Notes: generated from the sequence alone by a model not told the origin. Counted from the stretch's first letter, positions 28,401-35,640 are shown. The stretch: 64,000 bases of DNA from Curtobacterium pusillum (GCA_002025645.1 CP018783.1:806001-870000), one strand, 5' to 3'. Made by a program: numbers and translations.

Positions 28401-28613
28401 GTACTCGTTGCCACGACGCTTGACGTCGACGCCGAGCGCACGGAGCGTGCCCACGGTCCATTCGACCTGCCGGGTGGCACTGATCCCGGAGACGATGCTC
28501 GTCCCCTTCGCCAGCGACGCGAGCACCAGCGCGCGGTGCGCGTGGTACTTCGAGACCGGGATGTCGAGTTCTCCGACCAGCGGTGCGGACGTACCGCGCA
28601 CGACCAACTGCAT
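25443..28613 (-). CDS. EPSP synthase-like / acyl-CoA ligase fusion (PlmJK-like)
   Basis: A 1056-residue two-domain protein. Residues 1-440 follow EPSP synthase (AroA): SKYHAHRALV at 21, NMGSSGTTLYF at 98, TLSQWISGLL at 173, PIPDLLP with Asp 327, RLKESDR at 352-358 and FNDHRVLM with Arg 401. Several substrate residues differ from true AroA (see findings). After an Ala/Asp-rich linker (443-490) comes an adenylate-forming ligase: LLFTSGTTGEPKG at 703, FGTSET at 846, YKTGD at 925, GRVKDVINRGGEKI at 943 and the catalytic Lys of PRNAVGKVQK (1037). In phoslactomycin and ansatrienin synthesis the same two activities act on shikimate at the start of CHC-CoA synthesis. GGGAAGAGG precedes the ATG. First gene of a four-gene operon. 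Confidence 0.85.
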   Translation of the reverse strand: MQLVVRGTSAPLVGELDIPVSKYHAHRALVLASLAKGTSIVSGISATRQVEWTVGTLRALGVDVKRRGNEYHVTGLGGRYEATDVVDHGSRGADGILNMGSSGTTLYFMTGLASLADKPMTLSGMKYFQRRPIKALLTSLQQMGVELEATNDCPPVTVQPKRPRGGDVSIAGTLSQWISGLLLVAPFAEQETRVHITGGRLNEQPYVELTVRMMRQFGLTVEVSDDWLEYRIPANQQATPHDYVIPPDIGSAAFGIAAAGIRESNLLLRGMTAFTTAETDHPESEFLDLATAMGVPMRIDEETGFVRIEHDGSPLKPLDIDCQPIPDLLPILSTMATFAEGTTRLWNVAHIRLKESDRVAAMLQLNRMGGRAEQGADELRVTGVGPGELHGSPMSSFNDHRVLMSLAVAASKAEGVSALTYPRAYRISYPTFLEAMNSVGLDMEVGDGLAAQVARDDRIDAAEAAAERAELTPQRTDLGGDQEATNTMPELTGVDADPLVLSEKVRALSQTDPDGLAVIEVGGPEPVNTTWKELQDEADKVSALLLELGVRTGESVAMQLPNWREFVSITLGAIQIGAVATPIMPVFGPRETTMTLARSRARVVFLPNLFRKRRPALELLDVIDEAKAQKRRLSVEHVVVLRSEARGQADSPTNQPPLPADAADRVAASEWNWRYFDTALDSVQVDVDQILSHAPGPDDVCQLLFTSGTTGEPKGVQHPHRTLGLATAMHVAQSGLTSEDRIYIPSPLAHQTGFLYGMLLAFRLGAPQVIQPVWDGTVALEQAFGAAGATFVQCATPFLTDLVDLVEAGAGQPESLRIFVPTGAAVPRALAQRAATVLGTAILGAFGTSETCLGALSSPTDDPADAYGHDGRALPGIRIRIVDDEGHELPADTEGNFELHSPTMFDGYLDRQDLTDDVFTEDGWYKTGDLAKVDAKGFLSITGRVKDVINRGGEKIPVVEIENLLYQHPLVTDVAIVAMPDARLGERACAFVVPAAGAEQLDFAGMQRALDKAGVSKYYWPERLEHIAELPRNAVGKVQKNVLREQAAALVATKEN

Positions 28614-28740
28614 GCGTACCTCTTCCCTGTTGAGCGCTTCTACGGTACGCCCGGTGTGGATCTACTGTGAATCGGATCCGCACGACCGGAGCCGCCGTTC
28701 CTTGTGCGTGTCCGACAAGGTTCCGGGCAGGATGTTCAGC
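28614..28740. promoter_or_regulatory. Divergent promoter region, CHC-type operon / ligase gene
   Basis: 127 bp between two divergent starts, so it must hold both promoters. The minus-strand ribosome-binding site (AGGGAAGAGG) and the plus-strand one (GCAGGA, 8 bases before ATG 28741) are visible. No -35/-10 pair stands out strongly; TACCGT near 28645-28650 on the minus strand is the best -10 candidate. No operator palindrome was seen. Confidence 0.45.
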
Positions 28741-29871
28741 ATGGACATCCGCTTCACCGAGTCCCGCCCGTCGACCATCGGCGTCGAGTGGGAGCTCCCC
28801 CTGGTCGACCGGGACACCGGCGACCTCACCCCGCGCGCACCCGCGGTCATCTCCGCCGTGCAGCAGCGCCTCGGCGACCGCGACCGGGTGACCGAGGAGC
28901 TCCTCACCAACACCGTGGAGGTCGTCACCGGCGTGCACTCGCGCGTGCAGGACGCGACGAGCGAGCTGTCCGGGATCATCGGCGAGGTCATCGACGCCGC
29001 CGAACCGCTCGACGCGCAGGTCATGTGCGCCGGCACCCACCCCTTCGCCGTCTGGGACCAGCAGGAGATCACACCGGACAGCGAGCACTACACGACCCTC
29101 ATCGACCGGACCCGCTGGTGGGGACGGCAGATGCTCATCTGGGGCGTCCATGTCCACGTCGGCATCGACGACCGCGACAAGGCGCTCCCGATCCTCGGCG
29201 CGATGCTCCCGTACGTGCCGCACCTGCAGGCGTTCACCGCGTCCAGCCCGTTCTGGGCGGGCATCGACACGGGCTACGCGTCGAACCGGGCCCTGATGTT
29301 CCAGCAGCTCCCCACGGGTGGCCTGCCGCCGCAGCTCGGCGCGTGGGCGAACTTCGAGGAGGTCGTCGACGACCTCACCCGCACCGGCGTCATCGAGGGC
29401 TTCAAGGACCTCCGGTGGGACATCCGCCCGTCGCCGGGCTGGGGAACGCTCGAGAACCGCGTGTCCGACGGGATCTCCACGCTGCACGAGGTCGGAGCCG
29501 TCACCGCCCTCGTCCAGTGCCTCGTCACCGCGATGTCCGACCGGCTCGACGCCGGCGAGACCCTGCCGACCATGCAGCCCTGGTTCGTCCGCGAGAACAA
29601 GTGGCGGGCCGCCCGCTACGGCATGGAGGCGGAGATCATCACGAACGCCGCCGGCGACGAACGGCTCGTGACCGACGAGGTGCACGACCTGATCGGCCGG
29701 CTCGACCCGATCGCCGAGCGCCTCGGCTGCCAGCAGGAGTTGCACCACCTCGACACGATGATCGAGCGGGGCGCGTCGTACCAGCGGCAGCTCAAGGTGG
29801 CGCAGGAGAACGGCGGCGACCTCCGCGCGGTCGTCCGGCACCTGGTGACGGAGTTCCGCGAGTCCCTCTGA
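28741..29871 (+). CDS. Carboxylate-amine ligase (YbdK/glutamate-cysteine ligase 2 family)
   Basis: 376 residues from ATG 28741. GVEWELPLVD at the N-terminus, GTHPFAVW, WGRQMLIWGVHVHVGID, SPFWAGIDTGYASNR, FKDLRWDIRPSPGWGTLENRV and WFVRENKWRAARYGMEAEI are hallmarks of the GCS2/YbdK family. Members join glutamate to cysteine or other amines weakly; in actinobacteria related enzymes act in glutathione, ergothioneine or unknown amide synthesis. The exact substrate cannot be told. Divergent from the CHC-type operon; the 3' end runs into the tandem-repeat tract. Confidence 0.9.
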   Translation: MDIRFTESRPSTIGVEWELPLVDRDTGDLTPRAPAVISAVQQRLGDRDRVTEELLTNTVEVVTGVHSRVQDATSELSGIIGEVIDAAEPLDAQVMCAGTHPFAVWDQQEITPDSEHYTTLIDRTRWWGRQMLIWGVHVHVGIDDRDKALPILGAMLPYVPHLQAFTASSPFWAGIDTGYASNRALMFQQLPTGGLPPQLGAWANFEEVVDDLTRTGVIEGFKDLRWDIRPSPGWGTLENRVSDGISTLHEVGAVTALVQCLVTAMSDRLDAGETLPTMQPWFVRENKWRAARYGMEAEIITNAAGDERLVTDEVHDLIGRLDPIAERLGCQQELHHLDTMIERGASYQRQLKVAQENGGDLRAVVRHLVTEFRESL

Positions 29872-29896
29872 GCCGCGGCGGGCCGAACCTGGTCGT

Positions 29897-30182
29897 TCCG
29901 GGCGTACTTGGTCGTTCGTTCCGACCAGGTACGCCCGATTCCGCTTTCCATCGCGGCCGTTCTGGGAAGGAACGTCGCGACGTGACCGCAAACGAACCGG
30001 AGGCGCGGTGCCAGCCCGCCCCGCGCCTCCAGTCCCGGTTGATCCGGGCGTACCTGGTCGTTCGTTCCGGCCAGATACGCCCGATTCCGCTTTCCATCGC
30101 GGCCGTTCTGGGAAGGAACGTGGCGACGTGACCGCGGACAGAAGGGAGGCGCGGTGCCAGCCCGCCCCGCGCCTCCAGTCCA
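29897..30182. repeat. Two tandem copies of a 146-bp repeat
   Basis: Unit 1 (about 29897-30042) and unit 2 (about 30043-30182) are nearly identical. Each contains a hairpin with arms GGGCGTAC...GTACGCCC, the segment CGATTCCGCTTTCCATCGCG, GGAAGGAACGT(C/G)GCGACGTGACC, and one copy of the palindromic terminator (29999-30030 and 30145-30176). A third partial unit is recognisable at about 30285-30371. No open reading frame in it looks like a protein. Confidence 0.85.
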
Positions 30183-30215
30183 CGTCTGGCTGCGCCCCAC
30201 CCGCGTGGCCGTTCC

Positions 30216-30270
30216 GCGCTGAGGAGGTCGTTCCGCGCGTAGGAGGCACGTTCTTCCTGCCTCCTACGCA
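30216..30270. repeat. CTCCTACGC inverted repeat
   Basis: A 12-bp perfect stem (30237-30248 with 30258-30269, GCGTAGGAGGCA) around a 9-base loop, plus CGTTCCGCGC copies. Same motif vocabulary as 18988-19090. Confidence 0.65.
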
Positions 30271-30324
30271 CGAATCGACTTCCTACTGCGCACGCGATGG
30301 GAAGGAAGTCGCGACGTGACCGCA

Positions 30325-30371
30325 GACGGACGGGAGGCCCGTGGCGGATTCGCCACGGGCCCCCCCGTCTG
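30325..30371. terminator. Bidirectional terminator between ligase gene and ffh
   Basis: Inverted repeat GACGGACGGGAGGCCCGTGG...CCACGGGCCCCCCCGTC with GCGGATTCGC as its loop-side stem, 13 bp past the ffh stop. Preceded by the conserved GTCGCGACGTGACCGCA prefix of the repeat unit. Confidence 0.75.
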
Positions 30372-30383
30372 CTGGTCGTCGCG

Positions 30384-31940
30384 TCAGCGACCCAGGAACT
30401 TCTGCAGGCTCGCGAGCTCTTCCTCGGTCGGAGCCTTGCCGCCCTTGGCTCCGCCGCCGAGGCCGAGACCGGATCCCTTCGGCGCCTGCTGCGGCGCCGC
30501 CGCGGCACCGGCCGCGAGGGCCGCACGCTTCGCCGGGTTGCCGACCTTCGACTTCTTCTTGCCGCCGCCCTGCTGCTGCTTCTTGCCGCCGTGCATGCCG
30601 GGGATCGGACCCATGCCAGGCATCTGCGGGACGCCACCGCGCGCGACGGTCTTCATCATCTTCGCGGCCTGCTCGAACCGGTTCACGAGGGCGTTGACCT
30701 CGGTCACGGTCGAGCCGGCACCCTTGGCGATGCGGAGTCGACGGGAGCCGTTCAGGAGCTTCGGGAGTTCGCGCTCCTGCGGGGTCATCGACTGGATGAT
30801 CGCCTCGGTGCGGACGATCTCGCGCTCGTCGAAGTTGTCGAGTGCCTCGCGCATGCCCTTGGCGCCCGGGAGCATCCCGAGCATGCCCTTGATCGAGCCG
30901 GCCTTGCGGAGCTGCTGCATCTGCTGCAGGAAGTCGTTCAGCGTGAAGCTGTCGGTCGCGATCTTGTCCGCGACCTTGCGGGCCTCTTCCTCGTCGAAGG
31001 CGCCCTGGGCCTGCTCGATGAGGGAGAGGATGTCGCCGAGGTCGAGGATGCGGCTCGCCATGCGGTCCGGGTGGAACGGCTCGAAGTCGTCGAGGCCCTC
31101 ACCCGTGGAGGCGAACATGATCGGACGGCCTGTGACGCTGGCGACCGACAGGGCTGCACCACCGCGGGCGTCGCCGTCGAGCTTCGACAGGACGACGCCG
31201 GTGAAGTCCACGCCCTCCTGGAAGGCGCGGGCGGTGTTGACGGCGTCCTGACCGATCATCGCGTCGATGACGAACAGGACCTCGTCCGGGTCGACCGCCT
31301 TGCGGATGTTCGCGGCCTGCTTCATGAGCTCCGCGTCGACGCCCAAGCGGCCGGCGGTGTCCACGATGACCGTGTCGTACTGCTGGTCGACGGCGGCCTT
31401 GATCGCGTTCTTCGCGACCTTGACCGGGTCGCCGACGCCGTTGCCGGGCTCCGGCGCGAAGACGTGCACGCCAGCCTGCTCGCCGACGACCTGCAGCTGC
31501 TGCACGGCGTTCGGACGCTGGAGGTCCGCCGCGACGAGCATCGGCGTGTGGCCGTCCTTCTTGAGCCACTTGCCGAGCTTTCCGGCGAGGGTGGTCTTAC
31601 CGGCACCCTGCAGACCCGCGAGCATGATGACCGTCGGCGGCTTCTTCGCGAACTCGAGGCGACGCTGCTGACCGCCGAGGATGCCGACGAGTTCCTCGTT
31701 GACGATCTGGACGACCTGCTGCGCCGGGTTGAGCGCACGGTTGACCTCGTCGGAGAGGGCGCGCTCGCGCACTGCTGCGGTGAACGCCTTGACGACCTCG
31801 AGCGCGACGTCGGCGTCGAGGAGCGCCCGCCTGATCTCGCGGACGGTGCCGTCGACGTCGGACGGAGTCAGCCGACCCTTGCTCCGCAGATTGCGGAAGG
31901 TCTCGGTCAGCCGATCGGAGAGTGAACCGAATTGCGCCAT
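30384..31940 (-). CDS. ffh: Signal recognition particle protein Ffh
   Basis: SRP GTPase that binds signal peptides and SRP RNA and docks on FtsY. 518 residues. N domain 1-85, then G domain with GLQGAGKTT, DLQRPNAVQQL, DTAGRLGVD, SKLDGDARGG; M domain from about residue 300 with FLQQMQQLRKAGSIKGMLGMLPG and the SRP-RNA-binding RLRIAKGAGSTVTEVN. A Lys/Gly/Ala-rich C-terminal tail of about 80 residues is typical of actinobacteria. In relatives ffh lies near rpsP; here about 9 kb (ligase gene and CHC-type operon) separate them. Confidence 0.97.
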   Translation of the reverse strand: MAQFGSLSDRLTETFRNLRSKGRLTPSDVDGTVREIRRALLDADVALEVVKAFTAAVRERALSDEVNRALNPAQQVVQIVNEELVGILGGQQRRLEFAKKPPTVIMLAGLQGAGKTTLAGKLGKWLKKDGHTPMLVAADLQRPNAVQQLQVVGEQAGVHVFAPEPGNGVGDPVKVAKNAIKAAVDQQYDTVIVDTAGRLGVDAELMKQAANIRKAVDPDEVLFVIDAMIGQDAVNTARAFQEGVDFTGVVLSKLDGDARGGAALSVASVTGRPIMFASTGEGLDDFEPFHPDRMASRILDLGDILSLIEQAQGAFDEEEARKVADKIATDSFTLNDFLQQMQQLRKAGSIKGMLGMLPGAKGMREALDNFDEREIVRTEAIIQSMTPQERELPKLLNGSRRLRIAKGAGSTVTEVNALVNRFEQAAKMMKTVARGGVPQMPGMGPIPGMHGGKKQQQGGGKKKSKVGNPAKRAALAAGAAAAPQQAPKGSGLGLGGGAKGGKAPTEEELASLQKFLGR

Positions 31941-31972
31941 GATCCGTCGATTCTACAAGGGCGTTGGACGGT

Positions 31973-32620
31973 TCATCGCAGGAGGACGCCTTCGGCGAGC
32001 ACGACGGTCGTCCCGAGCCCGACGTCGACGACCACGGGAGCGGTCGACGGCGCGCGGTCGAGGGTCGGGAACCACTTCCGTCCGGGCGACACCAGGATGA
32101 GCAGGCCGTGCACGTCGCCGACGGGAGCGAAGTCCGGCCCGGGCGGGTTGGCGTAGGCCTCGAGTCCGTGGTGGCGGAGCGCATCGACTGCGCCGAGGAC
32201 GTCGGGCACCGCGAGACCGACCTCGCTGACCGAGACGAGCCGGGCCGGGTCCGCAGCGCCAGCCGGACTGAGGTCCCGCCGCTCGATGAGTTCGAGCAGC
32301 TGTCGGTCCGGCCCCTCGAAGTACACCGAGCGTGAGTTCCAGTTCGGCGGGCCCTCGAACTCGTCGGAGTCATCCGCGCCGAGCACCGTCGCGACGCCCG
32401 CGATCCACGACTTCGCCGCCGCGAACGAGCCGGTCGGGATCGTGAACGCGAGGTGGTGCGCCCCGATCATCCCGTCGAGCACCCGGAAGACGAGTTGTGT
32501 CGAGCCGACGGTGACGTGTGCAGCATCCCGGTCCACGACGACCGGGCAGCCGAGTCGCTCGTAGAAGTGTGCCGTCTCGTCGGGCGCCCGGGTCGCGAGC
32601 TGGACCTGCCTGATCTCCAT
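31973..32620 (-). CDS. VOC (glyoxalase/dioxygenase superfamily) protein
   Basis: 215 residues from ATG 32620. Two repeated beta-alpha-beta-beta-beta modules: residues 1-120 (IRQVQLATRAPDETAHFYERLG ... HHLAFTIPT ... RSVYFEGPDRQLLELIER) and 125-215 (VSVSEVGLAVPDVLGAVDALRHHGL). Metal-ligand-like His and Glu are present in the first module (HHLAF, LLELIE). Reaction unknown; relatives include glyoxalase I-like and resistance proteins. It stands alone between ffh and the divergent lipB. Confidence 0.82.
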   Translation of the reverse strand: MEIRQVQLATRAPDETAHFYERLGCPVVVDRDAAHVTVGSTQLVFRVLDGMIGAHHLAFTIPTGSFAAAKSWIAGVATVLGADDSDEFEGPPNWNSRSVYFEGPDRQLLELIERRDLSPAGAADPARLVSVSEVGLAVPDVLGAVDALRHHGLEAYANPPGPDFAPVGDVHGLLILVSPGRKWFPTLDRAPSTAPVVVDVGLGTTVVLAEGVLLR

Positions 32621-32681
32621 GCCCCCACTCCACCTCCTCAACCGGGGTTGAGGTCAACCGGCGACCACGAATCCGACCTTG

Positions 32682-32711
32682 TTGGACGGAGTACAGAAAC
32701 TGTCGTAGCCT
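32682..32711 (+). promoter_or_regulatory. lipB promoter, probably leaderless
   Basis: TTGGAC at 32682-32687 and TAGCCT at 32706-32711, spaced 18 bp. The expected start of transcription is about 32718, directly at the lipB ATG (32719), and there is no Shine-Dalgarno sequence before that ATG. Confidence 0.65.
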
Positions 32712-32718
32712 GTCGCCC

Positions 32719-33417
32719 ATGCCGGAACTCGAGATCGTCCGACGTCCGGGTCTCCTCGACTACGCCGAGGGGCTCGCCCTCCAGCAGCAGCTCCGCGCCG
32801 ACGTCGTCGCGGGCCGTTCACCGGGAGCCCTCGTCCTGTGCGAGCACCCGTCCGTGTACACCGCGGGCCGCCGCACCGAACCGTCCGACCTGCCGACCGA
32901 CGGCTCCCCCGTGGTCGACGTCGACCGCGGCGGACGCATCACCTGGCACGGTCCGGGACAGCTCGTGGCGTACCCGATCATCCGGCTCGCCGAGCCGCTC
33001 GACGTCGTCGCGTGGGTGCGTGACCTCGAGCAGGTCATCATCGACGCCGCCGCCGCGATGGGTGTGCACGCCGAACGTGTCGAGGGCCGGAGCGGCGCCT
33101 GGACCAGCCAGCAGGGCGGACGCGCCGTCGACGGCGCCGCCACCGCGAAGGTCGGCGCCATCGGACTGCACGTCGCCGAAGGCGTCACCAGCCACGGCAT
33201 CGCGATCAACTGCACGAACGTACTCGACGCCTACGCCGCGATCGTCCCCTGCGGCATCGCCGACGCCGGCGTCACGACCCTCAGCGCCGCCGCCAGCCGC
33301 ACGATCTCCGTGGACGAGGTCGCCGCGGTGGTCGCCGACCGCACCCAGGCCGCGGTCGACGGCATGCACTCCAGGAACCGGATCAGCAGCACCGCACGAC
33401 AGGAGACCCTCGTATGA
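32719..33417 (+). CDS. lipB: Lipoyl(octanoyl) transferase
   Basis: Transfers octanoate from acyl carrier protein to lipoyl domains of 2-oxoacid dehydrogenases and GcvH. 232 residues with [59 protein letters not shown] and [12 protein letters not shown]; the catalytic Lys (KVGAIG) and Cys (PCGI) are both present. An insert of about 15 residues precedes KVGAIG ([10 protein letters not shown]...). Its stop overlaps the lipA start (ATGA), so the two are coupled. Confidence 0.95.
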   Translation: MPELEIVRRPGLLDYAEGLALQQQLRADVVAGRSPGALVLCEHPSVYTAGRRTEPSDLPTDGSPVVDVDRGGRITWHGPGQLVAYPIIRLAEPLDVVAWVRDLEQVIIDAAAAMGVHAERVEGRSGAWTSQQGGRAVDGAATAKVGAIGLHVAEGVTSHGIAINCTNVLDAYAAIVPCGIADAGVTTLSAAASRTISVDEVAAVVADRTQAAVDGMHSRNRISSTARQETLV

Positions 33418-34397
33418 CCCTCGCCCCCGAAGGCCGCCGGATGCTCCGCGTCGAGGCGCGGAACGCCGAGACCCCGATCGAGACGAAGCCCGGGTGGATC
33501 AAGACCCGTGCCACCCAGGGCCCGGAGTTCCGCGAGCTGTCCGCCCTGGTCAGGGACAAGCAGCTGCACACCGTCTGCCAGGAGGCCGGCTGCCCGAACA
33601 TCTTCGAGTGCTGGGAGGACCGCGAGGCCACCTTCCTCATCGGCGGCTCCCAGTGCACGCGCCGCTGCGACTTCTGCCAGATCGACACCGGGAAGCCCGA
33701 GCCGCTCGACCGCGACGAGCCCCGCCGGGTCGCGGACTCCGTGGTGTCGATGGGGCTGAAGTACGCCACGGTGACCGGCGTCGCCCGCGACGACCTGGAT
33801 GACGGCGGCTCCTGGCTGTACGCCGAGACCATCCGCCAGATCCACGAGCACTCCCCCGGCACCGGCGTGGAGATCCTCGTGCCGGACTTCAACGGTCGCC
33901 CCGACCAACTCGGCCAGGTGTTCGACGCCCGGCCCGAGGTGTTCGCCCACAACGTCGAGACCGTGCCGCGCATCTTCAAGCGCATCCGCCCCGCGTTCAC
34001 GTTCGAGCGCTCCCTCGACGTCATCACGCAGGGTCGTGACGCCGGGCTCGTCACGAAGTCGAACCTCATCCTCGGCATGGGCGAGGAGCGCATCGAGATC
34101 GAGGACGCCCTGCAGCGCTTGTACGACGCCGGCGCGGACATCATCACGCTGACGCAGTACCTCCGCCCGTCGCCCCGACACCTGCCGGTCGCCCGCTGGG
34201 TCAAGCCGGAGGAGTTCGTCGAGCTGCGCGAGGTCGCGGAGCAGATGGGGTACGCCGGCGTGCTCGCCGGGCCGCTCGTCCGCTCGTCGTACCGCGCCGG
34301 ACGACTGTGGGCACGCGCCACGGTCGCTCGAGGCGGCACCGTGCCGGAGCACCTCTCCCACCTGCTGGACGCAGCGCCGGGCCGACAGGCGGTCTGA
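33414..34397 (+). CDS. lipA: Lipoyl synthase
   Basis: Radical SAM enzyme inserting two sulfurs into octanoyl groups. 327 residues. The auxiliary cluster Cys are in [12 protein letters not shown], the radical SAM motif is CTRRCDFC, and [39 protein letters not shown] and [14 protein letters not shown] follow, all in the conserved order; the C-terminal [10 protein letters not shown] supplies the conserved RSSYxA. Coupled to lipB. Confidence 0.97.
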   Translation: MTLAPEGRRMLRVEARNAETPIETKPGWIKTRATQGPEFRELSALVRDKQLHTVCQEAGCPNIFECWEDREATFLIGGSQCTRRCDFCQIDTGKPEPLDRDEPRRVADSVVSMGLKYATVTGVARDDLDDGGSWLYAETIRQIHEHSPGTGVEILVPDFNGRPDQLGQVFDARPEVFAHNVETVPRIFKRIRPAFTFERSLDVITQGRDAGLVTKSNLILGMGEERIEIEDALQRLYDAGADIITLTQYLRPSPRHLPVARWVKPEEFVELREVAEQMGYAGVLAGPLVRSSYRAGRLWARATVARGGTVPEHLSHLLDAAPGRQAV

Positions 34398-34435
34398 CCA
34401 GCGTCCTGCGGTCCGCAGACGCGACCGCATGACAG

Positions 34436-34473
34436 ACGGGAGGCGCGGTGCCAGCTGGCACCGCGCCTCCCGT
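34436..34473. terminator. Palindromic bidirectional terminator, lipA end
   Basis: Perfect inverted repeat ACGGGAGGCGCGGTGCCAG / CTGGCACCGCGCCTCCCGT, 19 bp per arm with no loop, between the convergent lipA and small-membrane-protein genes. Nearly identical to 36851-36902. Confidence 0.85.
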
Positions 34474-34506
34474 TCGTTGTGTGCCCCGGATCAGGGCGCG
34501 TGGTCG

Positions 34507-34665
34507 CTACGCGCGACCGCGGATGCTCCGGAGGAGCCAGCCGATGACCGCCAGCAGGATGAGCACGATGCCCACCCAGAGCAGGAACTTCAGCGCACCG
34601 ACGAAGATGCCGCTGAAGAGCAGGACGAGGCCGACGATGATCGCGATGATCAGCAGTGCGGGCAT
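34507..34665 (-). CDS. Small two-helix membrane protein
   Basis: 52 residues from ATG 34665, with TAGGAGA 7 bases upstream. The product is almost wholly hydrophobic: two predicted membrane helices (LLIIAIIVGLVLLFSGIFVG and FLLWVGIVLILLAVIGWLL) and a basic tail RSIRGRA. Codon position and ribosome-binding site support it as real. Short hydrophobic proteins of this kind are frequent in Microbacteriaceae; function unknown. It lies 65 bp after ftsY and convergent to lipA. Confidence 0.8.
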   Translation of the reverse strand: MPALLIIAIIVGLVLLFSGIFVGALKFLLWVGIVLILLAVIGWLLRSIRGRA

Positions 34666-34730
34666 GAGGGTCTCCTATCCCTGGAACGAGACCGAGCGGA
34701 TGCCCGGGCCGACAGGGACGCTACTCGGAT

Positions 34731-35600
34731 TCAGCCCACGAGGTTCTGCACGAACACGTGCGGGGTGAAACCGGTGAGGTCGTTGATGCCCTCGCCCTGC
34801 CCGATGAGCTTGATCGGGATGCCGGTCTTCTCCTGCACGCTCAGCACGAACCCGGCCTTGGCCGACCCGTCGAGCTTCGTGATGACGAGCCCCGTGACGC
34901 CGGCACCCTCGATGAACGCCTGGGCCTGTGCCAGACCGTTCTGGCCGGTCGTGGCGTCGAGCACGAGCAGGACCTCGGCGATCTCGGTCTGCTTCTCGAC
35001 GACGCGCTTGATCTTGGTGAGCTCGTCCATCAGCCCGGCCTTGGTGTGCAGTCGACCGGCGGTGTCGATGACGACGATCTCGGTGCCCTCGCGGATGGCC
35101 TTCTCGACCGTCTGGTAGGCGACCGACGCCGGGTCCTGCCCGGGCTGCGACGGTCGTACGACGTCGACACCAGCACGCTGCGCCCACGTGGCGACCTGCT
35201 CGACGGCTGCGGCACGGAAGGTGTCCGCCGCGCCGACCAGCACGGTGCGGTCGTACGTCTTGAGGAACTTGGCGAACTTGCCGATCGTGGTCGTCTTGCC
35301 GACGCCGTTCACCCCGACGACGAGCACGACCGCCGGCCGCGCGCTGAGCTTCAGGGTGGTGTCGAGCTTGGAGAGCCGCTCCTCGAGCACTTCGCGGAGC
35401 ATGCGCTGCAGGTCGGCGGGGTCGGTCGTGCCGTACCGGTCGACGCGGGCGTGGAGGTCCTCGATGATCTCGTCCGCGATGTCCGGGCCGAAGTCCGCAC
35501 CGATGAGGGCGGTCTCGAGGTCGTCCCACGTCGTCTCGTCGATCGTCTTGCGCTGGAACAGCCCGCGCAGCCGGGAGGACAGTGACCAGGAACTCGCCAT
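34731..35600 (-). CDS. ftsY: SRP receptor FtsY
   Basis: Membrane-associated GTPase receptor of SRP. 289 residues: a short N domain without the long acidic A domain of E. coli FtsY, then GVNGVGKTTTIGKFAKFL, DTFRAAAVEQVATW, VVIDTAGRLHTK, LLVLDATTGQNGLAQA, ITKLDGSAKAGFVLS and LIGQGEGINDLTGF. In many actinobacteria ftsY follows smc directly; here the divergent terC unit lies between them. Confidence 0.96.
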   Translation of the reverse strand: MASSWSLSSRLRGLFQRKTIDETTWDDLETALIGADFGPDIADEIIEDLHARVDRYGTTDPADLQRMLREVLEERLSKLDTTLKLSARPAVVLVVGVNGVGKTTTIGKFAKFLKTYDRTVLVGAADTFRAAAVEQVATWAQRAGVDVVRPSQPGQDPASVAYQTVEKAIREGTEIVVIDTAGRLHTKAGLMDELTKIKRVVEKQTEIAEVLLVLDATTGQNGLAQAQAFIEGAGVTGLVITKLDGSAKAGFVLSVQEKTGIPIKLIGQGEGINDLTGFTPHVFVQNLVG

Positions 35601-35640
35601 GCTCCCAGCTTAGAGCGCGGCGCATGTCCGCTGTGCCCGG

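Noticed and set aside
25443..28613. Genuine aroA (EPSP synthase) of the shikimate pathway
   Set aside because: Key phosphate and PEP residues are replaced, it is fused to an acyl-CoA ligase and its neighbours are CoA-ester enzymes.
25753..30249. A 1498-codon open frame antisense to the fusion gene and ligase gene
   Set aside because: Arg/Pro/Ala-rich low-complexity product with no domain, opposite strong, domain-complete genes; expected shadow in 70% GC DNA.
29872..30383. CRISPR array or insertion sequence in the repeat tract
   Set aside because: Units are 146 bp and tandem, without short repeats and unique spacers, and no transposase or terminal inverted repeats with target duplication is seen.
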